A stretch of 64,000 bases of DNA from Nocardioides albertanoniae. Its GTDB lineage: Bacteria; Actinomycetota; Actinomycetes; Propionibacteriales; Nocardioidaceae. The translations under genes were made by a program, and so were the position numbers. Location of the stretch: NCBI RefSeq assembly GCF_006716315.1, contig NZ_VFOV01000001.1, positions 292,501 through 356,500 of the forward strand. The letters are read 5' to 3'. The notes under the pieces were generated by a model that worked only from the letters and a program-made list of their open reading frames with translations, made no database searches and had not been told where the DNA came from. Positions 9,500-17,595 of this stretch are shown here, piece after piece; positions within the stretch are counted from its first letter, which is position 1, and each line of letters starts with the position of its first letter.

Positions 9500-10609
9500 G
9501 TGTCCAACCTCTTCGAGAGCCACCGGATCGGCGACCTGACCCTGCCCAACCGGGTGGTGATGGCGCCGATGACGCGGGCTCGTGGCACCGCCGACGGCCT
9601 GGCGACCGAGTCCATGGCGACGTACTTCGCCCAGCGCGCGAGCGCTGGTCTGCTGATCAGCGACGGGATCCCGCCCAACCTGGTCGGCACCGCCAGCGCC
9701 GGCATCGCCGGCCTGCGGAACGACGCCGAGGCCGAGTCGTGGCGTCAGGTGACCGACGCCGTGCACGCGGGCGGCGGGCGGATCTTCGCCCAGATCATGC
9801 ACGGCGGCCGGATGGGTCACGAGACCACCACGGGCCTGCGGCCGGTCGGGCCCTCGGTGGTCGCTGCGGACTCGCAGGTCTTCACCGCGGCCGGCTTCGT
9901 GCCGGCACCCGAGCCGCGCGAGCTCGCGGCCGGCGAGGTGACCGAGCAGGCCGAGGCGTACGCGGCCGCTTCACGTCGCGCGGTGGACGCCGGCTTCGAC
10001 GGCGTCGAGCTGCACGGCGCCAACGGCTACCTCATCAACCAGTTCCTCTCCTCCAACGCCAACCTGCGCACCGACCGCTACGGCGGCACGATCGCCAACC
10101 GGATCCGCTTCGCCGTCGAGGCGGCTGCGGCGACGGTCGATGCCGTGGGCGCCGGCCGGGTCGGCATCCGGCTCTCACCCGGTGCCGGGCTGGGCGACAT
10201 CGTCGAGGACGAGATGCCGGAGCTCTACGGTGCACTGCTCGACGAGCTCGGCCGCCTCGACCTCGCGTACGTCCACCTCGTCGCCTCCGCCGAGGAGGAG
10301 ATCCTGCTCGACCTGCGTCGCCGGTGGGGGCAGACGCTGATCATCAACCCGAGCTCCTGGCTGACCCGCGGCGACTCCGTGTTCGGTGCGAGCTCCACCG
10401 ACCTGGCCTCGGCCGACCACTGGCTCGGGCTGGGCGCAGACCTGATCAGCTTCGGGCGGCCCTACCTGGCCAACCCCGATCTCGTCGAGCGGCTGCGGCT
10501 CGGGCTCCCGCTCGCGGAGGCGGACGTGGCGACCTACTACGCCGGCGGGGACAGCGGGTTCATCGACTATCCGGCCCACGCGGACACCGGGCAGGAGGAC
10601 GTCGCCTGA
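9500..10609 (+). CDS. Old Yellow Enzyme family ene-reductase
   Basis: The 369-residue FMN TIM barrel has the OYE landmarks: NRVVMAPMTRAR at the N-terminus, the substrate-binding pair in HGANGYLINQFLS (His and Asn near residues 173-176) and a late SFGRPYLANPDLV phosphate-binding loop. It fits the NemA/alkene reductase group that reduces activated C=C bonds and nitro compounds with NAD(P)H. The GTG at 9500 follows AAGGAG by 6 nt. Divergent MerR control suggests induction by electrophiles. Confidence 0.92.
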   Translation: MSNLFESHRIGDLTLPNRVVMAPMTRARGTADGLATESMATYFAQRASAGLLISDGIPPNLVGTASAGIAGLRNDAEAESWRQVTDAVHAGGGRIFAQIMHGGRMGHETTTGLRPVGPSVVAADSQVFTAAGFVPAPEPRELAAGEVTEQAEAYAAASRRAVDAGFDGVELHGANGYLINQFLSSNANLRTDRYGGTIANRIRFAVEAAAATVDAVGAGRVGIRLSPGAGLGDIVEDEMPELYGALLDELGRLDLAYVHLVASAEEEILLDLRRRWGQTLIINPSSWLTRGDSVFGASSTDLASADHWLGLGADLISFGRPYLANPDLVERLRLGLPLAEADVATYYAGGDSGFIDYPAHADTGQEDVA

Positions 10610-10741
10610 GGTTGGCCGATCCAGCGACTTCCCGAGCCGCTTCTGGGACGATGTAGAACGACGCCGATCGGCTCCGACGTATCCCCCGTAAGCACGCCTA
10701 CGGATGGCGCCCGCGACCGGCGCCGATGAAAGGGAAGAGCC

Positions 10742-11119
10742 ATGAAGTACGTCATCCTCATCCACTCCAACCCGCAACCGTGGGGCCACCCGACCGGTGA
10801 CTTCATCCCCGAGGTGAAGTCGCTCCCGCAGGCCACTCAGGACGAGCTGATGGGTGCGTGGGAGGCGGTGATGGAGGAGCTCTCGGCCAACGGCGAGCTG
10901 CTCGGCGGCCAGGCCCTCGCGGACCCCGTCTCCGCGAAGCTCTATCGCTGGGATGCCGGCGAACCGGTCGTCACCGACGGCCCCTACTCCGAGGCCAAAG
11001 AGCACTTGGCCGGCTTCTTCCTGATCGACGTCGAGTCGCAGGAGCGGGCCGAAGAGGTGGTGCGCAGCTTCGCCGGACCCGGTGAGACGGTCGAGCTGCG
11101 GCCGGTGGCAACCTACTGA
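10742..11119 (+). CDS. YciI-related DGPF-domain protein (second copy)
   Basis: A 125-residue paralogue of the DGPF protein at 6693-7118, with the signature TDGPYSEAKEHLAGFFLID (near residue 79). It starts MKYVILIHSN after a GGAAGAG site and ends 1 nt before the ATG of an ECF42 sigma factor. The order is DGPF then sigma, as in the first pair, but on the opposite strand. The role of the DGPF partner is not established. Confidence 0.9.
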   Translation: MKYVILIHSNPQPWGHPTGDFIPEVKSLPQATQDELMGAWEAVMEELSANGELLGGQALADPVSAKLYRWDAGEPVVTDGPYSEAKEHLAGFFLIDVESQERAEEVVRSFAGPGETVELRPVATY

Positions 11120-11120
11120 C

Positions 11121-12353
11121 ATGACGGTGACGGGAGTCGAGGACGTGTGGCGGCAGGAGTCCGCCCACGTCCTCGGCGCCCTGCTGCGGGTCCACTCCGA
11201 CCTCCCCGACTGCGAGGACGCCGCGCAGGAGGCGCTGATCGCCGCCAGCCAGCGATGGTCGTACGACGGGGTGCCGGCCAACCCGCGAGCCTGGCTGATC
11301 CGGGTGGCGCATCGTCGCCTGATCGACCAGCTGCGGGCCGACGCGTCGCGCACCCGTCGCGAGGTCGCCGACGGGATCGCCCGGCGGCTCGACGAGCCCG
11401 AACCGGCGGCGGTGGAGATCGCCTCGGCCTACGACGACTCGCTGCGGCTGATGATGATGTGCGCCCATCCCGCGTTGCGCCGTCCCTCTCAGGTGGCGAT
11501 CACGCTGCGGTGCGTGGGTGGCCTGACGACCTCGGAGATCGCCGCCGCCTATCTGGTGCCGGAGGCGACGATGGGCCAACGGATCAGCCGAGCCCGATCG
11601 ACTTTGAAGAACGAGCTGTTCTGCTCTCCGGCACCTGACGAGCTGCCGGAGCGGATCGCGTCCGTGCTCGACGTGTGTCATCTGATCTTCAACGAGGGAC
11701 ACACCCGCACCAGCGGCCCCGACCTCCAGGGTGTCGAGCTCACCGAGGAGGCCGTGCGGCTGACCCGGATCGTGCGTGGTGTGCTCCCTGAGCACGACGA
11801 GGCCACCGGCCTGCTCGCGCTCATGCTGCTCACCCAGGCCCGCTCGGCCGGGCGGGTCGACCATCTCGGCGACCTGATCCCGCTCGCCGACCAGGACCGC
11901 ACCCAGTGGGACCGCGACCTGGTCGGCGAAGGTGTCGCGCTGCTCGAGGACGTACTGCCGGAGGGGCCGGTCGGCCGCTACCAGCTGCAGGCGGCGATCG
12001 CGGCCGTCCATGCCGAGGCCGAGTCGTACGCCGCCACCGACTGGCTCCAGATCAACCTGCTCTACGGGATGCTCGCCCAGGTGGCGCCATCGCCCGCGGT
12101 CACGCTCAACCGCGCGGTGGCGGTGGCGATGAGCCTCGGCCCCGAGCACGGGATCGAGATCGTACGCGACCTGTTGGAGCACCCGGCGATGCAGCGCCAC
12201 CACCGGGCACATGCCGTGCTGGCGCACCTGCTCGAGCAGTCCGGCGACGTCGTGGGAGCTCGGGAGCACTACGTGCTCGCGGCCCGGCTGACTCAGAGCG
12301 TGCCGGAGCAGCGCTACCTGAACCGACGGGTCGAGGCGCTCGACGGTCGCTGA
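11121..12353 (+). CDS. ECF42-type RNA polymerase sigma factor (second copy)
   Basis: The 410-residue protein is the second ECF42 factor in the window. Region 2 carries LPDCEDAAQEALIAA and region 4 LRCVGGLTTSEIAAAYLVPEA. The DQDRTQWDR block and the helical C-terminal extension match the first copy at 5421-6650. ATG 11121 lies 1 nt after the DGPF stop, so translation is probably coupled; the frame is open further upstream but that part overlaps the DGPF gene. Sequence divergence from the first copy suggests an old duplication or separate acquisition rather than a recent event. Confidence 0.9.
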   Translation: MTVTGVEDVWRQESAHVLGALLRVHSDLPDCEDAAQEALIAASQRWSYDGVPANPRAWLIRVAHRRLIDQLRADASRTRREVADGIARRLDEPEPAAVEIASAYDDSLRLMMMCAHPALRRPSQVAITLRCVGGLTTSEIAAAYLVPEATMGQRISRARSTLKNELFCSPAPDELPERIASVLDVCHLIFNEGHTRTSGPDLQGVELTEEAVRLTRIVRGVLPEHDEATGLLALMLLTQARSAGRVDHLGDLIPLADQDRTQWDRDLVGEGVALLEDVLPEGPVGRYQLQAAIAAVHAEAESYAATDWLQINLLYGMLAQVAPSPAVTLNRAVAVAMSLGPEHGIEIVRDLLEHPAMQRHHRAHAVLAHLLEQSGDVVGAREHYVLAARLTQSVPEQRYLNRRVEALDGR

Positions 12354-12383
12354 GGCATGGCTGATGCCGACGTCCGGTCGAGC

Positions 12384-13232
12384 TCAGCCGGTCGCCGTCG
12401 CCTCGGCGAGGGCAGCGACCTTGGCGGTGCGCGCGCCGGTGCGCCAGCACAGCACCCATCGCACCGGGGGAAGCCCGGGCTCGAACGGCACCATGGCCAA
12501 CGTGGGCCGGGCGAAGTAGTCGGCCGCGTGTGCGGCCAACGGGCAGACTCCTTCGCCGGCGGCGACTCGTGCCATCAGGTCGAGCAGGGTCGCGACCTCG
12601 GGCTCGGGCTCTCTCCGGTAGGGCGCCGCTCGCCTGCCGGCCCGGAAGACCGCCTCGCCGTCCAGGTGGTCGAGGTCGTCGAGCGTCACCGTGGACCGGC
12701 CGGCCAGAGGATGGTCTCGGGCGACGGCCAGCACGACCGGCTCCTCGAGCACGACCGGTCCTTCGTCGAACCCGTCGGCCTCGACCGGGCCGTTGGTGAT
12801 GGTGACGTCGACCTCGCCGGCACGCAGCAGATCGAGCGGATCGACGAACCCGGTCTCACGGAAGACCACCTCGGTGCCGGGGTTGCGCCGGCGGAAGCGG
12901 GCGAACACCGGGGCGGCGAGCTCGGCCACCGCGGGTGCCTCGAGACCCACCGAGAGAGTGCCGGTGACACCCTTCCCGGCTGCCGTCGCGGCGGCGATCC
13001 CGCGCTCGATGCGGTCGTGGCCGGCGCGGAGGTCTGCGTAGAGGGCCGCGCCGACCGGGGTGATCGCGACACGTCGGCTGGTGCGGTCGAACAGGGACAC
13101 CCCGAAGCGGCGCTCCAGCTTCTTGATCGTCTGGCTCACCCGGGCCTGCGAGACCAGCAGGCGCTCGGCGGTGCGACCGAAGTGGAGCTCTTCGGCGAGA
13201 GTCAAGAAGATCTCGATCTCGCGCCGTTCCAT
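12384..13232 (-). CDS. LysR-family transcriptional regulator
   Basis: The 282-residue LTTR has an N-terminal winged helix (ERREIEIFLTLAEELHFGRTAERL..SQARVSQTIKKLE) and a C-terminal periplasmic-binding-like effector domain. The ATG at 13232 gives the canonical LTTR N-terminus; the frame extends 12 codons further. It diverges from an FAD-linked oxidase gene across a 70-bp gap, the usual arrangement for a regulator and its target. The effector is unknown. Confidence 0.9.
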   Translation of the reverse strand: MERREIEIFLTLAEELHFGRTAERLLVSQARVSQTIKKLERRFGVSLFDRTSRRVAITPVGAALYADLRAGHDRIERGIAAATAAGKGVTGTLSVGLEAPAVAELAAPVFARFRRRNPGTEVVFRETGFVDPLDLLRAGEVDVTITNGPVEADGFDEGPVVLEEPVVLAVARDHPLAGRSTVTLDDLDHLDGEAVFRAGRRAAPYRREPEPEVATLLDLMARVAAGEGVCPLAAHAADYFARPTLAMVPFEPGLPPVRWVLCWRTGARTAKVAALAEATATG

Positions 13233-13302
13233 AACTCTCACATTATCAGTCGATGCACGAAGCGTCATTGTTCGCCCAGGTCAGAACCGAGATCCTCGAA
13301 CC

Positions 13303-14628
13303 ATGACTGATTACCTCTTCCCGCATGATTCCAGCTACGACACCGAGCGCACCGGCTACAACCTGTCCGTCGACCACAAGCCCGAGGTCGTCGTCGTGGC
13401 GACGTCGGCCGCCGCCGTGGTCGACGCGGTCCGCTACGCCACCGGGCGCGGACTCGGCGTGGCCGTCCAGGCGACGGGCCACGGCGTATCGGTGCCTGCC
13501 GACGGCCAGGTGCTGATCAACACCTCGCGGATGGACGGCGTCACCATCGACCCGGCCACACGCACGGCGAAGGTCGAGGCCGGCGTGCGCGGTGGGGCGC
13601 TCGTGCGCGCCGCGGCCGAGCACGGTCTCGCGCCGGTGAACGGCTCCTCGCCCGAGGTAGGAGTGGTGTCCTACCACCTCGGTGGCGGCATCGGCGTGCT
13701 CGGTCGCCAGCTCGGCTGGGCCGTCGACCACGTACGCAGCCTGGACATCGTGACAGCCGACGGGCAGCTGCGTCATGTCACGGCGACCTCGGAGCCCGAG
13801 CTCTTCTGGGCGCTGCGCGGTGGCGGCAAGGGCAACCTCGGAGTCGTGGTGGCCCTCGAGATCGACCTGCACCCGATCGCCCGGCTGTACGGCGGCGGCC
13901 TGCACTTCGATGCCACCGATCCTGCCGAGGCCGAGCGAGTGCTCACGACCTGGGGAGCCTGGACGCGGACCACCCCCGAGACCATGGGTACGTCGGTGCT
14001 GCTGATCCAGATGCCCGACCTGCCTGTCCTGCCCGAGCCGATCCGCGGGAAGCGCGTCATCCATGTGCGCGTCGCGTTCACCGGCCAGGCTGCCGACGGG
14101 GAGCGGCAGATCGCTCCGCTCCGCGAGCTCGGACCGGTCACCGACAGCGTCACCGAGATGCCCTACTCGCGGATCGGCACCATCCACGCCGAGCCGACGG
14201 CCCCGGCGGCGTTCCATGCCCGCAACGCGATGTTGCACTCGTTCGACCAGGACACCGCCGCCGAGATCGTGGCCGAGGCCGACTCGGCTCGTTTCCTGGT
14301 GGAGGTGCGCCACATGGGCGGTGCGTTCGCGCGTCCTGGTGCGATGCCGAGCGCGCTCGGCAGGCGCGACGGTGACTACGTGATCTATGCGGGCGGCGTC
14401 GCGGACGGCGAGGCAGCGGCGAGCCTCACCGCAGACCTCGACCGGCTGGTGACGAGCATGGAGCCGTGGGCCACCGGCGGGCCGGCGGTCAACTTCCTCT
14501 CCGGTCCGGAGGTGAGCGCGGCTCGGCTCGGTGCCGGCTATCGGCCGGTCGATCTCGAGCGCCTCGCCGCGATCAAGCGCGCCGTCGACCCGGCCGACGT
14601 CTTTCGGACTCATCACGGCCGGGCGTGA
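13303..14628 (+). CDS. FAD-linked oxidase, berberine-bridge-enzyme-like
   Basis: The 441-residue protein has an N-terminal PCMH-type FAD domain and a C-terminal substrate cap ending in IKRAVDPADVFRTHHG. A histidine in QATGHGVSV occupies the position of the 8-alpha FAD-linking histidine. The cysteine used for bicovalent attachment in many BBE enzymes (CPxVGVGG) is replaced by serine (SSPEVGVVSYHLGGGIG), so attachment is probably through histidine only. The substrate is unknown; oligosaccharides and aromatic or alkaloid-like compounds are known for the family. The divergent LysR regulator probably controls it. Confidence 0.85.
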   Translation: MTDYLFPHDSSYDTERTGYNLSVDHKPEVVVVATSAAAVVDAVRYATGRGLGVAVQATGHGVSVPADGQVLINTSRMDGVTIDPATRTAKVEAGVRGGALVRAAAEHGLAPVNGSSPEVGVVSYHLGGGIGVLGRQLGWAVDHVRSLDIVTADGQLRHVTATSEPELFWALRGGGKGNLGVVVALEIDLHPIARLYGGGLHFDATDPAEAERVLTTWGAWTRTTPETMGTSVLLIQMPDLPVLPEPIRGKRVIHVRVAFTGQAADGERQIAPLRELGPVTDSVTEMPYSRIGTIHAEPTAPAAFHARNAMLHSFDQDTAAEIVAEADSARFLVEVRHMGGAFARPGAMPSALGRRDGDYVIYAGGVADGEAAASLTADLDRLVTSMEPWATGGPAVNFLSGPEVSAARLGAGYRPVDLERLAAIKRAVDPADVFRTHHGRA

Positions 14629-14717
14629 CCGAGGGTTTGCGTCGGGTTCGGCCGCCGCACGGCTGCGATGGTGGCGAAGTCCCCCGGGACGGATTCGAAC
14701 GTGGCTAGGCTGAGGTC

Positions 14718-15476
14718 ATGGACGAGGGAGGCGTGCGCGCAGTCCTCTTCGACCTGCACGACACTCTCGTCCCGAGCGGACACCCGGCCGAGCACGATGC
14801 CGTGGCCAGGGCGATGGGTGCAGACCTCGGGGTCGATCCCGACGCGTTCGCGACCGTCGTCTCCGAGACGTTCGACGAGCGCGTACGCGGCCTGATGGCC
14901 GAAATGCACCACACCGTGCGTTATCTGGCCCGTCAGGTGGGCGGCTCGCCCACCGAGTCGCAGGTGGAGAGCGCGATCAGGCGCCGTCTCGACTACTCGC
15001 TCTCGCTGCACGGCGCGACCTGGGCGCTGCCGGCGCTGAAGGCGCTGCGCAAGCGGGGCTTCAGACTCGGCGTGGTGGCCGACTGCTCCGCCGAGACGAT
15101 CGCGATCTGGCCGCAGAGCCCGCTCGCCGAGCATCTCGACGGTGTCTCGTTCTCCTGCCAGACCGGGGTGCGCAAGCCCGACTCGGGCGCCTATCTCGTC
15201 GCCGCGGCCGCCCTCGAGGTGAGCACCAACGACTGCGTCTACGTCGGCGACGGGATGGATCATGAGCTGAGCGGTGCCGAGGCGGTCGGGATGCGAGCCG
15301 TCCGGTTCCAGGCGCCGGCGGCCGGCCGCGATCCGGACTGGAGCGGTCCGACCATCGACGACCTGGGCGAGCTCGTCGGGATGATCGGCGTGCCGATGCA
15401 GCGCGATCAGTCCGCATCGCGGACCTTCGTCTCCGGAAACGTGGTGCCCTGGGGGTCGAAGCGATCGCCCCGATGA
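14718..15476 (+). CDS. HAD-superfamily hydrolase
   Basis: The 252-residue protein shows the HAD motifs in order: motif I FDLHDTLV (residues 10-17), motif II VVADCS, motif III lysine in GVRKPDSGAY and motif IV YVGDGMDHE. In motif I the second acid is displaced as in the DLYDTL subgroup, so phosphatase activity is likely but not certain. The cap is helical (residues 20-95). It stands alone, followed by the control region of the carboxylase operon. Confidence 0.85.
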   Translation: MDEGGVRAVLFDLHDTLVPSGHPAEHDAVARAMGADLGVDPDAFATVVSETFDERVRGLMAEMHHTVRYLARQVGGSPTESQVESAIRRRLDYSLSLHGATWALPALKALRKRGFRLGVVADCSAETIAIWPQSPLAEHLDGVSFSCQTGVRKPDSGAYLVAAAALEVSTNDCVYVGDGMDHELSGAEAVGMRAVRFQAPAAGRDPDWSGPTIDDLGELVGMIGVPMQRDQSASRTFVSGNVVPWGSKRSPR

Positions 15477-15647
15477 ACCCTCGCTGAGGAGCCGGGCCTC
15501 GGCGTGTGGTCACCTCGTGCGGCCTGCTGGTCGGGGGTCAGCGTCCCACTGTCATGGGTCGATGTCAGCCGATGATCGGATCCTCCGGGGGTATCGGTCC
15601 ACTCTTCGGCACGGTTCCGGTGGGTCTTCGGAATGGTGTCTGATATC

Positions 15648-15684
15648 GCCATCTTCTGTTACCTGTCCTGTGACAGAAGATGGC
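15648..15684. repeat. 12-bp perfect inverted repeat overlapping operator copy 1
   Basis: GCCATCTTCTGT (15648-15659) and ACAGAAGATGGC (15673-15684) flank a 13-nt centre. It could be the terminator of the HAD gene or part of a regulator-binding site, because the motif TTACCTGTCNNNTGACAG sits across its centre. Confidence 0.7.
15659..15676 (+). promoter_or_regulatory. Operator-like motif, copy 1
   Basis: TTACCTGTCCTGTGACAG matches the second copy at 15903-15920 at 15 of 15 fixed positions (TTACCTGTCNNNTGACAG). It is a candidate binding site for the TetR regulator encoded downstream of the carboxylase or for a GntR-type factor. Confidence 0.55.
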
Positions 15685-15902
15685 CCGGCCGGGCGGCGAG
15701 CACGGCAACCCCGTCCGATCCGTCAGGCGGAACCGTGAGCGTGAAATTGGCACGAAATGGCCTTTCACCCCTAGCCAGTGCGCGCGGAAAACGATAAGAA
15801 TCGATCGACCGACAGGGACGAATTTTTCCGTATCCGACCCCACGTTTCGGATACAGGTTCTTAACAGTCATGGTTTGCCGCCAATGCCCTTGACCGACAT
15901 GC

Positions 15903-15920
15903 TTACCTGTCAGTTGACAG
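15903..15920 (+). promoter_or_regulatory. Operator-like motif, copy 2
   Basis: TTACCTGTCAGTTGACAG contains the dyad CTGTCA-GT-TGACAG and ends 27 nt before the GTG of the first DUF1989 gene, a position suitable for repression. It repeats the motif found 244 bp upstream. Confidence 0.6.
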
Positions 15921-15946
15921 TTACATCATGCTCGAGGAGGAACCGG

Positions 15947-16801
15947 GTGGCGCCAGCTGCAAACCACAGCACCGACACCGTGCTGAACGCACGAGAAGAC
16001 GCTCGTGCGCAAGGGGGACAGGTCAGCGACTGGATGCCCTACCTGCCGGCCTCGGCGAGCCCGTTCTGCCCGAGCGACGTCGACCCCGACAGCCTGACCT
16101 GGGCCGAGACGGTCGCGCCCGGCAACTACACGCACAAGGTCGTCGCCCGAGGCACGCGGATCCGTCTCGAGGACCCGACCGGCGAGGCCTGTGCCCACAC
16201 GCTGGTCTACAACGCGCTCGAACCGACCGAGCGGCTCAACGTCGCCGACACCCAGAAGATCCCGTGGCAGGCCTATCTCGGCCCCGGCCACCCACTGCTC
16301 TCCGGCGACGGACGGGTGCTCGCCACGATGCTCACCGACAGCTCTGGCCGCCACGACGCCTTCTGCGGCACCAGCACCGGCGCCTGGAACGCCCTGCGCT
16401 ACGGCACCGCGCTGCCCGAGGGCCCCGCTCCCGCCGGCCGTGATCTCTTCGTGAAGGCGGCCGCCAAGCACGGGCTCGGCCCGGCCGACGTGCCGCCGTC
16501 GGTCTCGTTCTTCCAAGGAGTGCGCGTCACCGCCGACGGGAGCTTCGACTGGCTCGGCTCGTCAGGGGCCGGCACCGCGGTCGACCTCGTCGCCGAGATC
16601 CCGCTCATCGTGCTGATCGCCAACGTCCCGCACCCCCGCGACCCGCGACCGGAATACATCGTCGGGCCGCTGCGCGTGCACGCGTGGCGTACGCCGTCAA
16701 CGACTCCCACCGGTCCGGGAGACGAGCGCTTCGGCGCCTCTCCCGAGATCCAGCGGGCGTATCTGAACACACTCGACTATGCGGAGGCTCGGGGCCTGTG
16801 A
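15947..16801 (+). CDS. DUF1989 protein, urea-carboxylase-associated (UAAP1 / CgdA-type)
   Basis: The 284-residue protein belongs to the DUF1989 family found beside urea carboxylases. Recognisable blocks are GEACAHTLVYNA, the ERLNVADTQKIPWQAYLGPGHPLLS segment and SSGRHDAFCGTSTG, with conserved Cys, His and Asp. In guanidine-degrading bacteria two such proteins form carboxyguanidine deiminase (CgdAB), which turns carboxyguanidine into allophanate. The GTG at 15947 has AGGAGG 6 nt upstream; the frame is open for 89 codons before it but without coding support. It overlaps the next gene by 4 nt (GTGA). Confidence 0.87.
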   Translation: MAPAANHSTDTVLNAREDARAQGGQVSDWMPYLPASASPFCPSDVDPDSLTWAETVAPGNYTHKVVARGTRIRLEDPTGEACAHTLVYNALEPTERLNVADTQKIPWQAYLGPGHPLLSGDGRVLATMLTDSSGRHDAFCGTSTGAWNALRYGTALPEGPAPAGRDLFVKAAAKHGLGPADVPPSVSFFQGVRVTADGSFDWLGSSGAGTAVDLVAEIPLIVLIANVPHPRDPRPEYIVGPLRVHAWRTPSTTPTGPGDERFGASPEIQRAYLNTLDYAEARGL

Positions 16802-17595
16802 CAACCACGATCGACAACCCGGTGATGAGGCCTGTGACGACCATTCCTGTCCCGTTGACCACCCATCTGACCCCGGACGGGCAGCTGATCTCCAGCGTCC
16901 CTGTCGGCGCCTCCTATACCGAAGGCAGTCCGCTCGACTGGTCGGGTCCGCTGGTGCCGGGTGCTGTCGTGCTGGACGAGCAGGTGGCGCCGCGCGCGTC
17001 GTGGTCGGGTGTGGTGCGTGCCGGGCAGGTGCTGACGATCGTCGATGTCGGGGGCAACCAGTCGGGCGACTGCCTGCTCTACAACGCCGGCGACACCGAC
17101 GAGCGCTACAGCGCGCCGGACACGCTCGCCTGGCAGAACAACGCCTACATCCGCACCGGGACGGTGCTGCGCAGCAACCTCGGTCGCCCGCTGATGACGG
17201 TCGTCGGCAACGAGATCGACCGGCAGGACACGATCGGTGGTGCGTGCTCGCGCGAGTCGAACACGCTGCGCTACGGACACCACGTGATGTATCACCACGG
17301 CTGCCGGGAGAACTTCCTGACCGAGGGCGCCGAGCACGGTCTCGGCATGCGTGACGTCGTGTCCAACATCAACTGGTTCATGAACGTGCCCATCGAGGAG
17401 GACGGCGCGCTCGGCATCGTCGACGGGATGTCCGCGCCCGGCAAGCGGGTCGCGCTGCGCGCCGAGACCGACACGCTCGTGCTGATCTCGAACTGCCCGC
17501 AGATGAACAACCCCTGCAACGCGTTCAACCCGACGCCGCTGCGGATGGTCGTCACCGAGCCCGCGGACGACGTCGACTACGAGGGCGACGCATGA
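16798..17595 (+). CDS. DUF1989 protein, urea-carboxylase-associated (UAAP2 / CgdB-type)
   Basis: The 265-residue second DUF1989 subunit has GNQSGDCLLYNAGDTDERYSAPDTLAWQNN, DTIGGACSRESNTLRYG and NCPQMNNPCNAFNPTP, the latter typical of UAAP2. The GTG at 16798 overlaps the stop of the first DUF1989 gene by 4 nt, and its own stop overlaps the carboxylase ATG by 4 nt, so the three proteins are translationally coupled and probably form one pathway. The proposed role is as the second half of a carboxyguanidine deiminase, or an unexplained partner of urea carboxylase under the older name. Confidence 0.87.
   Translation: MTTTIDNPVMRPVTTIPVPLTTHLTPDGQLISSVPVGASYTEGSPLDWSGPLVPGAVVLDEQVAPRASWSGVVRAGQVLTIVDVGGNQSGDCLLYNAGDTDERYSAPDTLAWQNNAYIRTGTVLRSNLGRPLMTVVGNEIDRQDTIGGACSRESNTLRYGHHVMYHHGCRENFLTEGAEHGLGMRDVVSNINWFMNVPIEEDGALGIVDGMSAPGKRVALRAETDTLVLISNCPQMNNPCNAFNPTPLRMVVTEPADDVDYEGDA

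Larger units (their letters stand above)
15477..15946 (+). promoter_or_regulatory. 470-nt control region upstream of the DUF1989/carboxylase operon
   Basis: No gene is supported here. The region becomes AT-richer after 15730 (for example GACGAATTTTTCCG near 15817). It holds a 12-bp perfect inverted repeat and two copies of an 18-bp motif, annotated separately. I looked for a guanidine-I (ykkC) riboswitch because of the downstream genes, and did not find its conserved segments. Confidence 0.6.

Noticed and set aside
15477-15946. Guanidine-I (ykkC) riboswitch upstream of the carboxylase operon
   Set aside because: Searched by eye for its conserved segments; only an isolated GGGACGA is present, without the paired elements.
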